DNA of 28,069 bases from Bacteroidaceae bacterium (lineage in GTDB: Bacteria > Bacteroidota > Bacteroidia > Bacteroidales > Bacteroidaceae). A program made the translations under genes and the position numbers. Where the stretch lies: the NCBI GenBank assembly GCA_017619585.1, contig JAFZSA010000048.1, forward strand, positions 1-28,069, in the 5' to 3' direction. Of this stretch, positions 9,038 to 16,257 are shown in pieces (within the stretch, counting starts at the first letter, position 1; each line of letters begins with the position of its first letter). The notes below the pieces were generated by a model. It saw only the letters and a program-made list of their open reading frames with translations. It made no database searches and was not told the DNA's origin.

Positions 9038-9045
9038 CAAATTTA
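9038..9045 (-). promoter_or_regulatory. possible -7 box for the C10 protease gene
   Basis: On the minus strand TAAATTTG matches TAnnTTTG, about 92 bp upstream of the ATG at 8946. No TTG is found at the expected 19-21 bp spacing, so support is weak. Confidence 0.35.
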
Positions 9046-9150
9046 ACAAATATTTTCAAATCTTTTTCTGATTCCCCGATTTCTATGCGTTTTATAGAAG
9101 GTTTTTACCGATATAACCTGATTTTGCTATCTACATTATACAAATCATAG

Positions 9151-9276
9151 TTCACAGTTCATAGTGCATAGTTCATAGTGCATAGTTCATAGTTCATAGT
9201 TCACAGTTCATAGTTCATAGTTCATAGTCCATAGTTCATAGTTCATAGTTCATAGTTCATAGTCCATAGTTCATAG
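9151..9276. repeat. heptamer array TTCATAG, 18 units
   Basis: Eighteen consecutive 7-mers, mostly TTCATAG with TTCACAG, TGCATAG and TCCATAG variants, in strict 7-bp register over 126 bp. They lie in the gap between the C10 protease promoter region and the end of the BASS transporter gene. Confidence 0.9.
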
Positions 9277-9280
9277 TTCC

Positions 9281-9378
9281 GCTAACCGCTAACCGCTAAT
9301 CTCTAACCGCTAACCGCTAATCTCTAACCGCTAACCGCTAATCTCTAACCGCTAACCGCTAATCTCTAACCGCTAACC
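9281..9378. repeat. heptamer array GCTAACC/GCTAATC/TCTAACC with 21-bp higher-order unit
   Basis: Fourteen 7-mers in register. After the first unit the order GCTAACC, GCTAATC, TCTAACC repeats four times, giving a 21-bp higher-order repeat. The array runs into the 3' end of the BASS gene: its stop codon TAG (9373-9375) is part of a GGTTAGC unit. Confidence 0.9.
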
Positions 9379-10293
9379 CTTAGAAAGGCTTCTTGCCACT
9401 ATTGCTCCGCTGATATTATGCCATACGCTGAAGATGGCACCGGGGATGGTAGCCATGGGGTAAGCGGCAAAGTGGATGGCGGCCAAAGAAGAGGCCAGCC
9501 CAGAGTTCTGCATGCCCACCTCTATAGAGATGGCTCGCTTCTTGGCTTCGGGCAGTCCTAACAGTCGTCCTATCAGGTAGCCAAGACCTAATCCGCAGAT
9601 ATTGTGCAGCATCACCACTATTATTATCACCAGTCCGCCTGCCAGCAGCTTACTGGAATTGGCTGCAATGATAATGGCCACTATGAAGGCTATGGCAATG
9701 GATGAGAATGCAGGGAGATAGTCCGTAGCCCGTTCAGTGAACTTAGGCCAGATATATTTTATAATCAGTCCTACGGCAATAGGAACTATCACTACCCAGA
9801 GGATACTCAGCAGCATACCCAGCACATCCACGTGCACGCTCTTTCCTGCCAGAGCCCATGTCAGTAATGGTGTCAGCAACGGAGCAAGTAGGGTAGAGAC
9901 GCCAGTCATTCCTACAGAGAGTGCCAGGTCGCCCTTGGCCAGATAGGTTATTACATTGGATGCCGTACCTCCAGGGCAGCAGCCCACCAGTACCACGCCC
10001 AAGGCCAGCGCCTCGTCCAACTGAAAGGCTCTTGCCAGTCCCCATGCCAGCAGCGGCATGATGGTGAACTGCGCCATACAACCCGTAATCACATCCTTGG
10101 GTCTGCTGAATACAATCCTGAAGTCCTGCAGGTTCAGCGTCAGTCCCATGCCGAACATCACCACGCCCAGCAAGTAGTTGATAGACTTTGTTGGTATTTG
10201 TTGCAGCACACTGGGGAATATCAATGCCAGCACAGAAGCTGCCAGCACCAGCATGCCCATGTATTCTGATATGTAGTAACAGAGCCTTTTCAT
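9373..10293 (-). CDS. bile acid:sodium symporter (BASS) family transporter
   Basis: 306 residues, strongly hydrophobic, consistent with the usual 9-10 membrane helices. Family marks are CCPGGTASNVITYLAKGD (about residues 104-121), which is the first crossover helix, and SIEVGMQNSGLASSLA (about 256-271), the second. BASS proteins move organic anions with sodium; the substrate is not predictable here and may be a keto acid, pantoate-like or other carboxylate rather than bile salts. It is the last gene of a four-gene minus-strand cluster, 12 bp after the MBL hydrolase gene. Its C-terminus (SLSKG, stop) is formed by a heptamer repeat array, so the natural end may have been trimmed or extended by repeat growth. 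Confidence 0.9.
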   Translation of the reverse strand: MKRLCYYISEYMGMLVLAASVLALIFPSVLQQIPTKSINYLLGVVMFGMGLTLNLQDFRIVFSRPKDVITGCMAQFTIMPLLAWGLARAFQLDEALALGVVLVGCCPGGTASNVITYLAKGDLALSVGMTGVSTLLAPLLTPLLTWALAGKSVHVDVLGMLLSILWVVIVPIAVGLIIKYIWPKFTERATDYLPAFSSIAIAFIVAIIIAANSSKLLAGGLVIIIVVMLHNICGLGLGYLIGRLLGLPEAKKRAISIEVGMQNSGLASSLAAIHFAAYPMATIPGAIFSVWHNISGAIVARSLSKG

Positions 10294-10305
10294 AAACCTA
10301 TTTGT

Positions 10306-11145
10306 TTACTTTATATTTTGTGTCATAACCATTTGAGTACCACAGCAGAATGGTTGTAACCTTTCATCCATCACCGCCTTCATAGTGGCAAAGACTTTAT
10401 CACCGGTACAATGGCTGGTGTGGAATTGTAGACCCTCTCCCAACCTCTCCCTTAAGGGCGAGGAGATGCCATAGTCAGTCAGGCGGTGAGCCAAAGCCAT
10501 TAGTTCCTCCTCTGATTCCATGCCATCCAATAGATGAAATCCTCCCACTACCGTATGCACGGGGTAGGGACATGCAGCCAGGATGTTCTCCAGTCCGCTA
10601 TGGGCACAGCCCGTAAAGAGCAGTCCTTCTACGTATAGCGCCAGCTCATGGCGGAAATCATCATGTATATAATCTCCAGCGTTATTCTGCACATAGAGGT
10701 TCTGATTCCCTTGTGGCATCGGATGTGTCTGAGAGATATGGGCTATGGCATAGATGCCATCGGCTATTGCGCAGGTCTGGTCTGTCAGGGCAAGTCTGTC
10801 ATCGCCATTCTCGGGCCACTCTGCAGTAATGCTATGCAGATTCCCTCGTTTGGAAAAGAACTTTCCGCTGATGGCGTGGGGTGATACTATGACTTTGGCC
10901 TGAGTATTAATTTCCATGAAATGCTTCAAACCTCCTGCATGGTCGCTATGTCCGTGAGAGATAAACACGTAATCAACCGTGCTGAGGTCTACGCCCAACA
11001 CCTCTGCATTACGGATAAACACATCACTGGCTCCTGTGTCAAGCAGAATGCGATGATTATCTGTCTCTAACAGGATAGACAACCCATGCTCCGTCTGGAG
11101 CGATGGGTTCTGGGTTCTATTATCTGATAATACTGTCCACCTCAT
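10306..11145 (-). CDS. MBL-fold metallo-hydrolase (dihydropterin-type) with a repeat-encoded insertion
   Basis: 279 residues. The zinc motif HxHxDH is H64-G-H66-S-D68-H69 in SHGHSDHAGG; further likely ligands are H182 (TGCAHSG), H204 (GGFHLLDG) and H245 (TSHCTGD). The pattern LETDNHRILLDTGAS at the start and the C-terminal SHCTGDK...FCCGTQM place it with the MBL subgroup annotated as 7,8-dihydropterin-6-methyl-4-(ribofuranosyl)aminobenzene phosphate synthase-like; the true substrate is unknown. Residues about 229-240 (SPLRERLGEGLQ) are encoded by a copy of the REP-like intergenic element and interrupt the strand leading to the HCTG ligand loop. The ATG overlaps the stop of the NifX-like gene by 4 bp, which points to translational coupling. 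Confidence 0.88.
   Translation of the reverse strand: MRWTVLSDNRTQNPSLQTEHGLSILLETDNHRILLDTGASDVFIRNAEVLGVDLSTVDYVFISHGHSDHAGGLKHFMEINTQAKVIVSPHAISGKFFSKRGNLHSITAEWPENGDDRLALTDQTCAIADGIYAIAHISQTHPMPQGNQNLYVQNNAGDYIHDDFRHELALYVEGLLFTGCAHSGLENILAACPYPVHTVVGGFHLLDGMESEEELMALAHRLTDYGISSPLRERLGEGLQFHTSHCTGDKVFATMKAVMDERLQPFCCGTQMVMTQNIK
10432..10465 (-). repeat. REP-like palindromic element inside the MBL coding sequence
   Basis: On the coding strand the stretch is CTCCTCGCCCTTAAGGGAGA followed by GGTTGGGAGAGGG, the same palindrome-plus-G-rich-tail layout as at 23-55 and 3580-3614. It is translated as SPLRERLGEGLQ. This is like the Rickettsia palindromic elements that enter genes in frame. Confidence 0.75.
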
Positions 11146-11540
11146 TTGCCGATAGATGGAACAACGAACACAGGCTTCTCTTCATGATGGTTGCAGTCAT
11201 GATGATTGCAGGATTCAAGAGAGTCTTTCAGTTCTCCGTTCAGATAGGTCTTCAGCACATCATCAACCTTTCCATGGCAGCCTCTGATGACTGCTATGCC
11301 GTGAGCGGAAAGCTTGTTGTAGGCTCCCATGCCCATGTTGCCTGCCAGCATGAGGGTGATGCCCATCTCCTGCATGACGGATGCTATGTTCGACTTGCAT
11401 CCGCATCCTTCAGGAGAATCCATTCGCTCTTGTTTTACAACCTGGTTCTGTTCGTCGAGTGTTACTATTGTATAATAGGCACAGTGACCGAAGTGGTCAT
11501 CCACCATGCCATCACGTGTTGGAATTGCTATTAATCTCAT
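11142..11540 (-). CDS. dinitrogenase iron-molybdenum cofactor (NifX/NifB-type) domain protein
   Basis: 132 residues, one DiNase_FeMo-Co type domain: MRLIAIPTRDGMVDDHFGHC at the start, then CGCKSNIASVMQEMGI and LAGNMGMGAYNKL. In nitrogen fixers such domains carry Fe-S or FeMo cofactor intermediates, but free-standing copies are widespread in anaerobes without nitrogenase, usually beside MRP ATPases, MBL proteins or Fe-S proteins. A His/Cys-rich tail (ESCNHHDCNHHEE, about 109-121) looks metal-binding. The gene overlaps the MBL gene by 4 bp and follows the C_GCAxxG_C_C gene by 54 bp. A role in metal-cluster or redox handling is inference. Confidence 0.87.
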   Translation of the reverse strand: MRLIAIPTRDGMVDDHFGHCAYYTIVTLDEQNQVVKQERMDSPEGCGCKSNIASVMQEMGITLMLAGNMGMGAYNKLSAHGIAVIRGCHGKVDDVLKTYLNGELKDSLESCNHHDCNHHEEKPVFVVPSIGK

Positions 11541-11541
11541 T

Positions 11542-11590
11542 TCTTCCTTTATCTTCTTCTATCTTCCTTTATCTTCTTCTATTTTCCTCA
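11542..11590. repeat. 20-bp tandem repeat between two operon genes
   Basis: TCTTCCTTTATCTTCTTCTA occurs twice head to tail (11542-11561, 11562-11581) followed by a partial third copy. On the coding (minus) strand it is purine-rich (GAAGAAGATAAAGGAAGA type) and directly precedes the start of the NifX-like gene. Confidence 0.85.
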
Positions 11591-11594
11591 AACT

Positions 11595-11981
11595 TCAACT
11601 CTCCATTTGCTCTTCCAGGAATTCTGCTGCATCAGCCACACAGTCGGGACATTCACGAAGAACCACCTTGGTTCCAACCCCTTTAAGTACTTTGCACTGG
11701 GTGGCGCCATTGCGTTCCTGGAACTGTGCCATCATCTGTTTCATGCCCTTCATGGCCTTGGCTCTGTCCTTGGTATACATTCCCAATGTGATACCTGCTC
11801 CTACCAGTGCACCACATGTACCTTCCATGTTACCCATACCTGCGCCAAATGAATTGGCAATATTCCTGGCGGTCTCTTCGTCTATCCCCACCTTATCGGC
11901 GTATGTACACAGAATAGCCTGAGCACAGTTATGACTACCGCATCTTTTCTTCTCTGCTGCTATTTCTTTTCTTGTTTCCAT
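11595..11981 (-). CDS. C_GCAxxG_C_C family redox/metal protein
   Basis: 128 residues. The family signature is complete: C14 with the NCAQAIL segment (C-x4-NCAQA), GAGMGNMEGTCGALVGAGI (C at about residue 56), and the C-terminal TQCKVLKG...RECPDCVADAA. These conserved cysteines suggest an Fe-S or disulfide-redox protein; the biochemical role of the family is not settled. It is the first gene of the cluster that continues with the NifX-like, MBL and BASS genes. No clean TAnnTTTG promoter was found in the 80 bp upstream, so it could be read through from the sulfatase gene. Confidence 0.88.
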   Translation of the reverse strand: METRKEIAAEKKRCGSHNCAQAILCTYADKVGIDEETARNIANSFGAGMGNMEGTCGALVGAGITLGMYTKDRAKAMKGMKQMMAQFQERNGATQCKVLKGVGTKVVLRECPDCVADAAEFLEEQMES

Positions 11982-11990
11982 ATTTTATTC

Positions 11991-12011
11991 AATTCATAAT
12001 TCATAATTCAT
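11991..12011. repeat. heptamer array AATTCAT, 3 units
   Basis: Three consecutive AATTCAT units, in the short gap upstream of the C_GCAxxG_C_C gene. It is followed by a small inverted repeat AGTTGA-TAGTG-TCAACT (about 12019-12035). Confidence 0.75.
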
Positions 12012-12044
12012 AGTTGAGAGTTGATAGTGTCAACTTTCCTCACT

Positions 12045-12058
12045 CCCCCTAAAGGGGG
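12045..12058. repeat. short palindrome CCCCCTAAAGGGGG
   Basis: A 14-bp near-perfect palindrome right behind the sulfatase stop codon. It could weaken read-through but lacks a T-tract on the minus strand, so it is a REP-like hairpin rather than a clear terminator. Confidence 0.55.
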
Positions 12059-12060
12059 CT

Positions 12061-13689
12061 TTATTCCTTCAGCCTGCTATCCCTTCCGCCTTTTCCTTTG
12101 GGGAATACGTGGTGGGTGTTGGCCCATTGTTCCCATTTATCCACTAGTTCCTTCAGGCGCTTTGGTTCCTTAGCTGCTAAGTCGTTCCGTTCGGTACGGT
12201 CGGTAGGGATGAAGTAGAGTTCCCACTTATCGGTTACCTCATCGCGCACAGCCTTCCAGTCGCCATGACGGACGTAGCAGTTGTCGGCATGCTCGCCGTA
12301 TATATAGTCGTGCAGTTCCTTGTCTGGTTGGGCAAGTGCAGGCATCAGGCTTGTGCCCTGCAGAGGGATGATGTCATTACCTCCATGATAGGTCTTGGGA
12401 TATTTGGCCTTGGCAACATCAACGAATGTTGCCATCAAGTCCGTAACATGGCAGATGTTGTCTCTCAGCTGCGAAGCATATTGTTGTGTCTGATTGGGCC
12501 ATGATACGATGAGCGGAGCGGCAATACCGCCTTCGTAGGCACGACGCTTGTATTTACGGTAAGGCGTATTGCTTACCATTGCCCAGGGCTTTCCGTACGA
12601 GGGCTGCACCCAGTTCTGTTGATTGTTGATTTCTGCTATTGTGCCGAACCCTGTTTCGCTATAGGGCTCTGCACAGGCACCGTTGTCAGAGAGGAAGATA
12701 ATGAGCGTGTTGTCCAGTTGCCCCTTATTGCGCAGATACTCCACGATGCGTCCAATGTTATAGTCCATACAATGCACCTGAGCAGCATAGACCGACATTC
12801 TCAGGGCCGAGTTATCCCTTTCCTCCTCGCTCAGTTGGTCCCATGTTCTGGATTCCCATTCGGCCAGTCCCCATTCGTTGCGGATAAGTCCCATTTCCGC
12901 CATTCTCTGCCTGCGTTGTTCGCGTGTTTGCTGCCAGCCGTTATTATAGCGCCCCGCCATCTTCTCTATGTCGGCATCCTTGGCCTGTAAGGGCCAGTGG
13001 GGAGCATTGTATGAGAGGTAGAGGAAGAAAGGCTTATCGTCTGTCTGCTGTTCCAGGAAGCTGATGGCATGATCGGTAAAGGCATCAGTTGTATAATACG
13101 GAGGTCTGGGAGCGGGCAGCTTCATGTTGTCAAGGGTCAGACCTCTTCCGCCCTTGGGTTGCAGGTAGCTGGTAGCGCCGGCCAGAATCCCGTAGAAGTG
13201 TTCAAAGCCGCGTTGTAGAGGCCATTTCTCCTTTCCGTGTAAGCCCACGTGCCATTTACCCGTCATGTATGTGTGGTATCCTGCATCCCTGAGCACCTCC
13301 GCCATTGTCACACAGTTGCGGTTCAGGTATCCCATGTAGCCATGTTCGCCCTGATGTTCGGGGTCTTCGCCTTCCCTAAGTTCGGGGTCTTCAGACATAG
13401 CTCCAATGCCTGCCTGATGAGAATACAGACCTGTCAGCAGACTGGCTCGGGTAGGGCAGGAACGTCCGCAGTTGTAGAACTGCGTGAACCTAAGTCCTTG
13501 AGCGGCCAAGGCATCAATGTTGGGCGTTGGAATCTCGCCTCCATAGCAGCCTACATCAGAGTAGCCCATATCGTCGGCCATAATAAGAAGGATGTTAGGA
13601 CGTTTGTCTGCGTTCTTTGCTGCAAGGCAGGGTAGGGCTGACAATAGAGCCATTGCCGGGAGGTTGCCTTTTGTGAATATAGTCTTCAT
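12061..13689 (-). CDS. S1-family arylsulfatase, Ser-type
   Basis: 542 residues, alkaline-phosphatase fold sulfatase. It has an N-terminal signal peptide (MKTIFTKGNL...PCLAA), the calcium-binding start NILLIMADDMGYSD (Asp39, Asp40), and the active-site signature GRSCPTRASLLTG. Read as C/S-x-P-x-R, the residue to become formylglycine is Ser77 (S77-C78-P79-T80-R81), so maturation would need a Ser-capable anaerobic maturase (anSME). Later motifs include TGKWHVGLHG, FLSDNGACAE and NAPHWP. The likely substrate is a sulfated glycan, but which one cannot be read here, and no SusC/D pair or anSME gene is in the window. It follows the HAD gene by 19 bp and is probably co-transcribed with it. Confidence 0.92.
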   Translation of the reverse strand: MKTIFTKGNLPAMALLSALPCLAAKNADKRPNILLIMADDMGYSDVGCYGGEIPTPNIDALAAQGLRFTQFYNCGRSCPTRASLLTGLYSHQAGIGAMSEDPELREGEDPEHQGEHGYMGYLNRNCVTMAEVLRDAGYHTYMTGKWHVGLHGKEKWPLQRGFEHFYGILAGATSYLQPKGGRGLTLDNMKLPAPRPPYYTTDAFTDHAISFLEQQTDDKPFFLYLSYNAPHWPLQAKDADIEKMAGRYNNGWQQTREQRRQRMAEMGLIRNEWGLAEWESRTWDQLSEEERDNSALRMSVYAAQVHCMDYNIGRIVEYLRNKGQLDNTLIIFLSDNGACAEPYSETGFGTIAEINNQQNWVQPSYGKPWAMVSNTPYRKYKRRAYEGGIAAPLIVSWPNQTQQYASQLRDNICHVTDLMATFVDVAKAKYPKTYHGGNDIIPLQGTSLMPALAQPDKELHDYIYGEHADNCYVRHGDWKAVRDEVTDKWELYFIPTDRTERNDLAAKEPKRLKELVDKWEQWANTHHVFPKGKGGRDSRLKE

Positions 13690-13708
13690 AATGTTGGTAT
13701 TGTTTGAT

Positions 13709-14362
13709 TTATATTAGATTAATTTCCTTCAAATCCGCCATATCGGCGATAATATAGTCGGCACCGCTTTCTGTCAGTTCTTCACGCGTTCCGTTGCCGA
13801 ATGTCACGCCCACCGTCTTGCAACCGGCTCTGGCACCCATCAGAATGTCAACGCCCATGTCGCCAACCACCAGTGTATGCGTGGCGTTGATATCCATCTT
13901 GCGGAGCGTCAGTAGAACGGGCTCCGGATATGGTTTGGGATGTATAACGTCTTCGGCTCCCAGAATGTAGTCAAAAGCATTGGTTATGCCCATATCGTTC
14001 AGCAGGTCGTGAAGCGAGAAGGTTGTGCGTGAAGAGGCAATAGTGGTTTTGATACCTCTCTGGCGTAGCCATCCTATGGTTTCCATCACATGGGGGAACG
14101 GCACAGGCGGATTTGCTTTTCTGTTGATGTCAAACAGGCGGTGGTGTGTAGCCTCGCATGCATCAATCCCCTTTTCATCAATTCCCGGAACAAATCGGCG
14201 ATAGCATTCCCTGAGCGGCAACCCTATTGTAGCGGTAATAGCCTCCTCGCAGGCTATGGGATGCCCCAACTCCTGCAGCGTCTGCTGCACGGTGGCAATG
14301 ATGGTACTATGGGTGTCTGCCAGCGTACCGTCAAAGTCGAAGATAACCAGTTGAATGCTCAT
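13709..14362 (-). CDS. HAD-superfamily phosphatase (phosphoglycolate phosphatase-like)
   Basis: 217 residues. Motif I is IFDFDGTLADT with nucleophile Asp9 and Asp11; motif II is the Ser in TIASSR; motif III is the Lys in HPKPYPEP; motif IV is VVGDMGVDI. The alpha-helical cap between motif I and II (about 15-85) is of the Gph/beta-phosphoglucomutase type. It probably removes phosphate from a small metabolite; the substrate is unknown. It is the first gene of the HAD-sulfatase unit and starts 41 bp downstream of a strong promoter that lies in a tandemly duplicated 77-bp module. Leader length from the predicted start of transcription is about 35 nt. Confidence 0.9.
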   Translation of the reverse strand: MSIQLVIFDFDGTLADTHSTIIATVQQTLQELGHPIACEEAITATIGLPLRECYRRFVPGIDEKGIDACEATHHRLFDINRKANPPVPFPHVMETIGWLRQRGIKTTIASSRTTFSLHDLLNDMGITNAFDYILGAEDVIHPKPYPEPVLLTLRKMDINATHTLVVGDMGVDILMGARAGCKTVGVTFGNGTREELTESGADYIIADMADLKEINLI

Positions 14363-14402
14363 ATTTCCTGTTGTTCTGTTTCATGCAATGCAGCAATCTC
14401 TG

Positions 14403-14433
14403 CAAAGGTACGATTAAGTGAGCGGAATCCCAA
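14403..14433 (-). promoter_or_regulatory. promoter copy P1 (conserved-spacer module), drives HAD-sulfatase
   Basis: On the minus strand: TTG (14433-14431), 20 bp, TACCTTTG (14410-14403). The spacer contains ATTCCGCTCACTTAATCG, shared with three other promoters in the window. Confidence 0.8.
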
Positions 14434-14479
14434 ATTTATTTGAGGATTTCCGAACGTGAGTATCTTCGAGACATAGTCT

Positions 14480-14510
14480 CAAAGGTACGATTAAGTGAGC
14501 GGAATCCCAA
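14480..14510 (-). promoter_or_regulatory. promoter copy P2 (duplicate of P1)
   Basis: On the minus strand: TTG (14510-14508), 20 bp, TACCTTTG (14487-14480), 77 bp upstream of P1. Its -7 box runs into AGACTATGTCTCG, a palindrome overlapping the likely start of transcription. Confidence 0.7.
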
Positions 14511-14567
14511 ATTTATTTGAGGATTATTGAACGTAAGTATCTTCGAGACATAGTCTCAAAGGTATGA

Positions 14568-14602
14568 AGAATCCTCCATATCATAGCGATACAGAGGATT
14601 CT
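14568..14602. repeat. hairpin element ATCCTCCATATC/AGCGATACAGAGGA, copy 1
   Basis: Perfect 9-bp arms AGAATCCTC and GAGGATTCT flank a loop that can pair again (TATC/GATA). It lies downstream of the DASS transporter stop codon and may act in its termination, though no T-run follows on the minus strand. A second copy of the core is at 16617-16664. Confidence 0.65.
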
Positions 14603-14643
14603 ATTGTGATAAATTATGAAATGAGGGATGTTTACGGGAGAAC

Positions 14644-16050
14644 CTAGAAGGGGAACATAAGCAGTACGGTGTATGACAAAATTAAACCTATTATACCCAC
14701 TATGATGCCTACCAAGGTCATATCATGTGTCTTAATCAGACCTGTAGAACTGGCAATGGCATTGGGAGGGGTAGAGATGGGGAACAACATGGCAAACGAG
14801 GTGGATGCTGCTACACAGACTAGCAACGTGGTAACACCGCCGTAAACGGCCAGATTGTCGGCCATTGCTGTTCCTACAACGGCAAGGATGGGTACCAGAA
14901 GGTTGGCAGCTGAAGAATTGGCAATAAAGTTTGACAGCAGATAGCCCAACAGTCCGGCTATAACCAAAACGGCAACTGCCGACCACTGCGAGAAGGGGAA
15001 GGATTCTACCATAGCGGCAGCCAAACCTGTCTTGTTCAGAGCTGTTCCAAGAGCAAATCCACCCGCTACCATCCAGAGTACATGCCAGTCGACCTTGGCA
15101 AAATCAGCTCTCTTGAATATACCTGTGAATGCAAACACGGCAAATGGTACAAGGGCCACTACATTGGCGTTGATGTGTGTCAGCTCTCCAGTCATCCACA
15201 ATAGAATGGTTAACAGGAAAGTAACGGTAACGGTCCAGTAGTTGATATCTTTATGGCACTCGCCTTCAATCTTAATCTCTATGCTCTTTGCCTTAAAGGG
15301 GAAAAGGCGCATCAGCACTTGCCATGATATCAGGAGCATGACAATCACTATGGGCACCATACGTATCATCCAGGTATCGAAACCGATATTTACACCCATC
15401 TGCCCCAACTGTCCAATTGCAATAGAGTTGGGAGGTGTGCCAATAGGCGTACCCATGCCACCGATATTAGCTGCAATGGGTATGGACATTGCCAGACTGG
15501 TACGGCCTCCGCCATTCTCGGGTAGGGTTTTGATGACAGGAGCCAGAAATGCCAGCATCATGGCAGCTGTGGCAGTATTGGACATAAACATAGAAAGGGT
15601 ACCTATGACAACAAGAAAGCCCAGCAAAACAAATTTGGGTTTTGTACCAAAAGGCTTTAGCATAGCCCTTGCAAGAAAGATGTCGAGCCCTACCTTGCTG
15701 GCTGCAATAGCTAATACGAATCCACCCAGAAATAGCATTATCACAGGGTCGGCAAAAGAAGCCATCAGCAGGCGATATTCTACCAATGCGCCACATGATT
15801 CGGTAGTGAAGCCCTGATCAGATACTGCAAGAAGCAGAAATACGACGGTTGTTACAGATGTTGCCCATGCCGGAATTATCTCGAACATCCACATAAGGGC
15901 TGCATAACAGAAAATGGCGATGGTACGTTGCTGTACAACAGTCAGACCTTCAATACCATAAGAATCTGCAGGCAAGAGCCATAACACCAGAACCACCACT
16001 AATACCAGTGGGGCTAACACACCAAGTTTGAAATAAGGAAATGTTTTCAT
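14644..16050 (-). CDS. DASS/SLC13-family sodium:dicarboxylate transporter under a B12 riboswitch
   Basis: 468 residues, about 11-12 membrane helices. DASS hallmarks: hairpin 1 FMSNTATAAMMLAFLAP (SNT motif, about 155-171), GTPIGTPPNSIA (about 200-211), hairpin 2 FIANSSAANLLVP (about 379-391, ANSS in place of the usual SNT), and FPISTPPNAIASS (about 428-440). The family includes VcINDY and moves succinate, fumarate, malate or citrate with sodium. The start MKTFPYF is at 16050, after a leader of about 455 nt that contains a cobalamin riboswitch and its own promoter (16511-16541). That arrangement predicts low expression when B12 is plentiful. Direction of transport (uptake or succinate release) cannot be read from sequence. 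Confidence 0.9.
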   Translation of the reverse strand: MKTFPYFKLGVLAPLVLVVVLVLWLLPADSYGIEGLTVVQQRTIAIFCYAALMWMFEIIPAWATSVTTVVFLLLAVSDQGFTTESCGALVEYRLLMASFADPVIMLFLGGFVLAIAASKVGLDIFLARAMLKPFGTKPKFVLLGFLVVIGTLSMFMSNTATAAMMLAFLAPVIKTLPENGGGRTSLAMSIPIAANIGGMGTPIGTPPNSIAIGQLGQMGVNIGFDTWMIRMVPIVIVMLLISWQVLMRLFPFKAKSIEIKIEGECHKDINYWTVTVTFLLTILLWMTGELTHINANVVALVPFAVFAFTGIFKRADFAKVDWHVLWMVAGGFALGTALNKTGLAAAMVESFPFSQWSAVAVLVIAGLLGYLLSNFIANSSAANLLVPILAVVGTAMADNLAVYGGVTTLLVCVAASTSFAMLFPISTPPNAIASSTGLIKTHDMTLVGIIVGIIGLILSYTVLLMFPF

Positions 16051-16118
16051 TGTTATTAATTAGTTAATGTATTAATGTTTCACACTTACAACTCATTGGA
16101 GGAAACATTTCTGCCACA

Positions 16119-16199
16119 TTAACCAATAGAATCTTGTGTATACATATTATAATATGGTACACACAGACATACCTCACCTTTGCATAAAGGTGATGTCAT
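16119..16199 (-). other. short ORF (26 aa) in the leader between riboswitch and transporter
   Basis: ATG at 16199, reading MTSPLCKGEVCLCVPYYNMY then TQDSIG and TAA. It contains the perfect hairpin TCACCTTT-GCAT-AAAGGTGA (16174-16193). It may be a chance ORF over a REP-like hairpin; a leader peptide is possible but unsupported. The rest of 16051-16257 shows no other gene; a stem ACAGG...CCTGT (about 16210-16262) just after the B12 box may be the expression platform. Confidence 0.25.
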
Positions 16200-16257
16200 G
16201 GTATCGTCACTACAGGTCTCAGCAGCTCCTCCTCGGGAGTTAAATTTCTGAGCATCG

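Larger units (their letters stand above)
14403..14564 (-). repeat. 77-bp tandem promoter duplication (two full units plus the start of a third)
   Basis: Two near-identical 77-bp units (14403-14479, 14480-14556) and the first 8 bp of a third (CAAAGGTA at 14557). Each unit carries TTTGGGATTCCGCTC and TACCTTTG plus TCGAAGATACT[CT]ACGTTC and a GAGAC-ATA-GTCTC inverted repeat. Differences between units are few. The rest of the 14363-14643 gap holds the hairpin listed at 14568. Confidence 0.9.

Noticed and set aside
9151..9378. CRISPR-like appearance of a long regular array
   Set aside because: The units are 7 bp without unique spacers and no cas gene is present; it is a microsatellite-type array.
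12045..12058. CCCCCTAAAGGGGG as terminator of the sulfatase gene
   Set aside because: No T-tract follows on the minus strand, so it is listed only as a repeat.
15242..15817. 191-codon plus-strand frame opposite the DASS gene
   Set aside because: It is a shadow frame; the minus-strand DASS motifs are unmistakable.
16051..16257. A separate gene between the riboswitch and the DASS gene that could be the true riboswitch target
   Set aside because: No frame longer than about 26 codons with a plausible start was found on the minus strand there.
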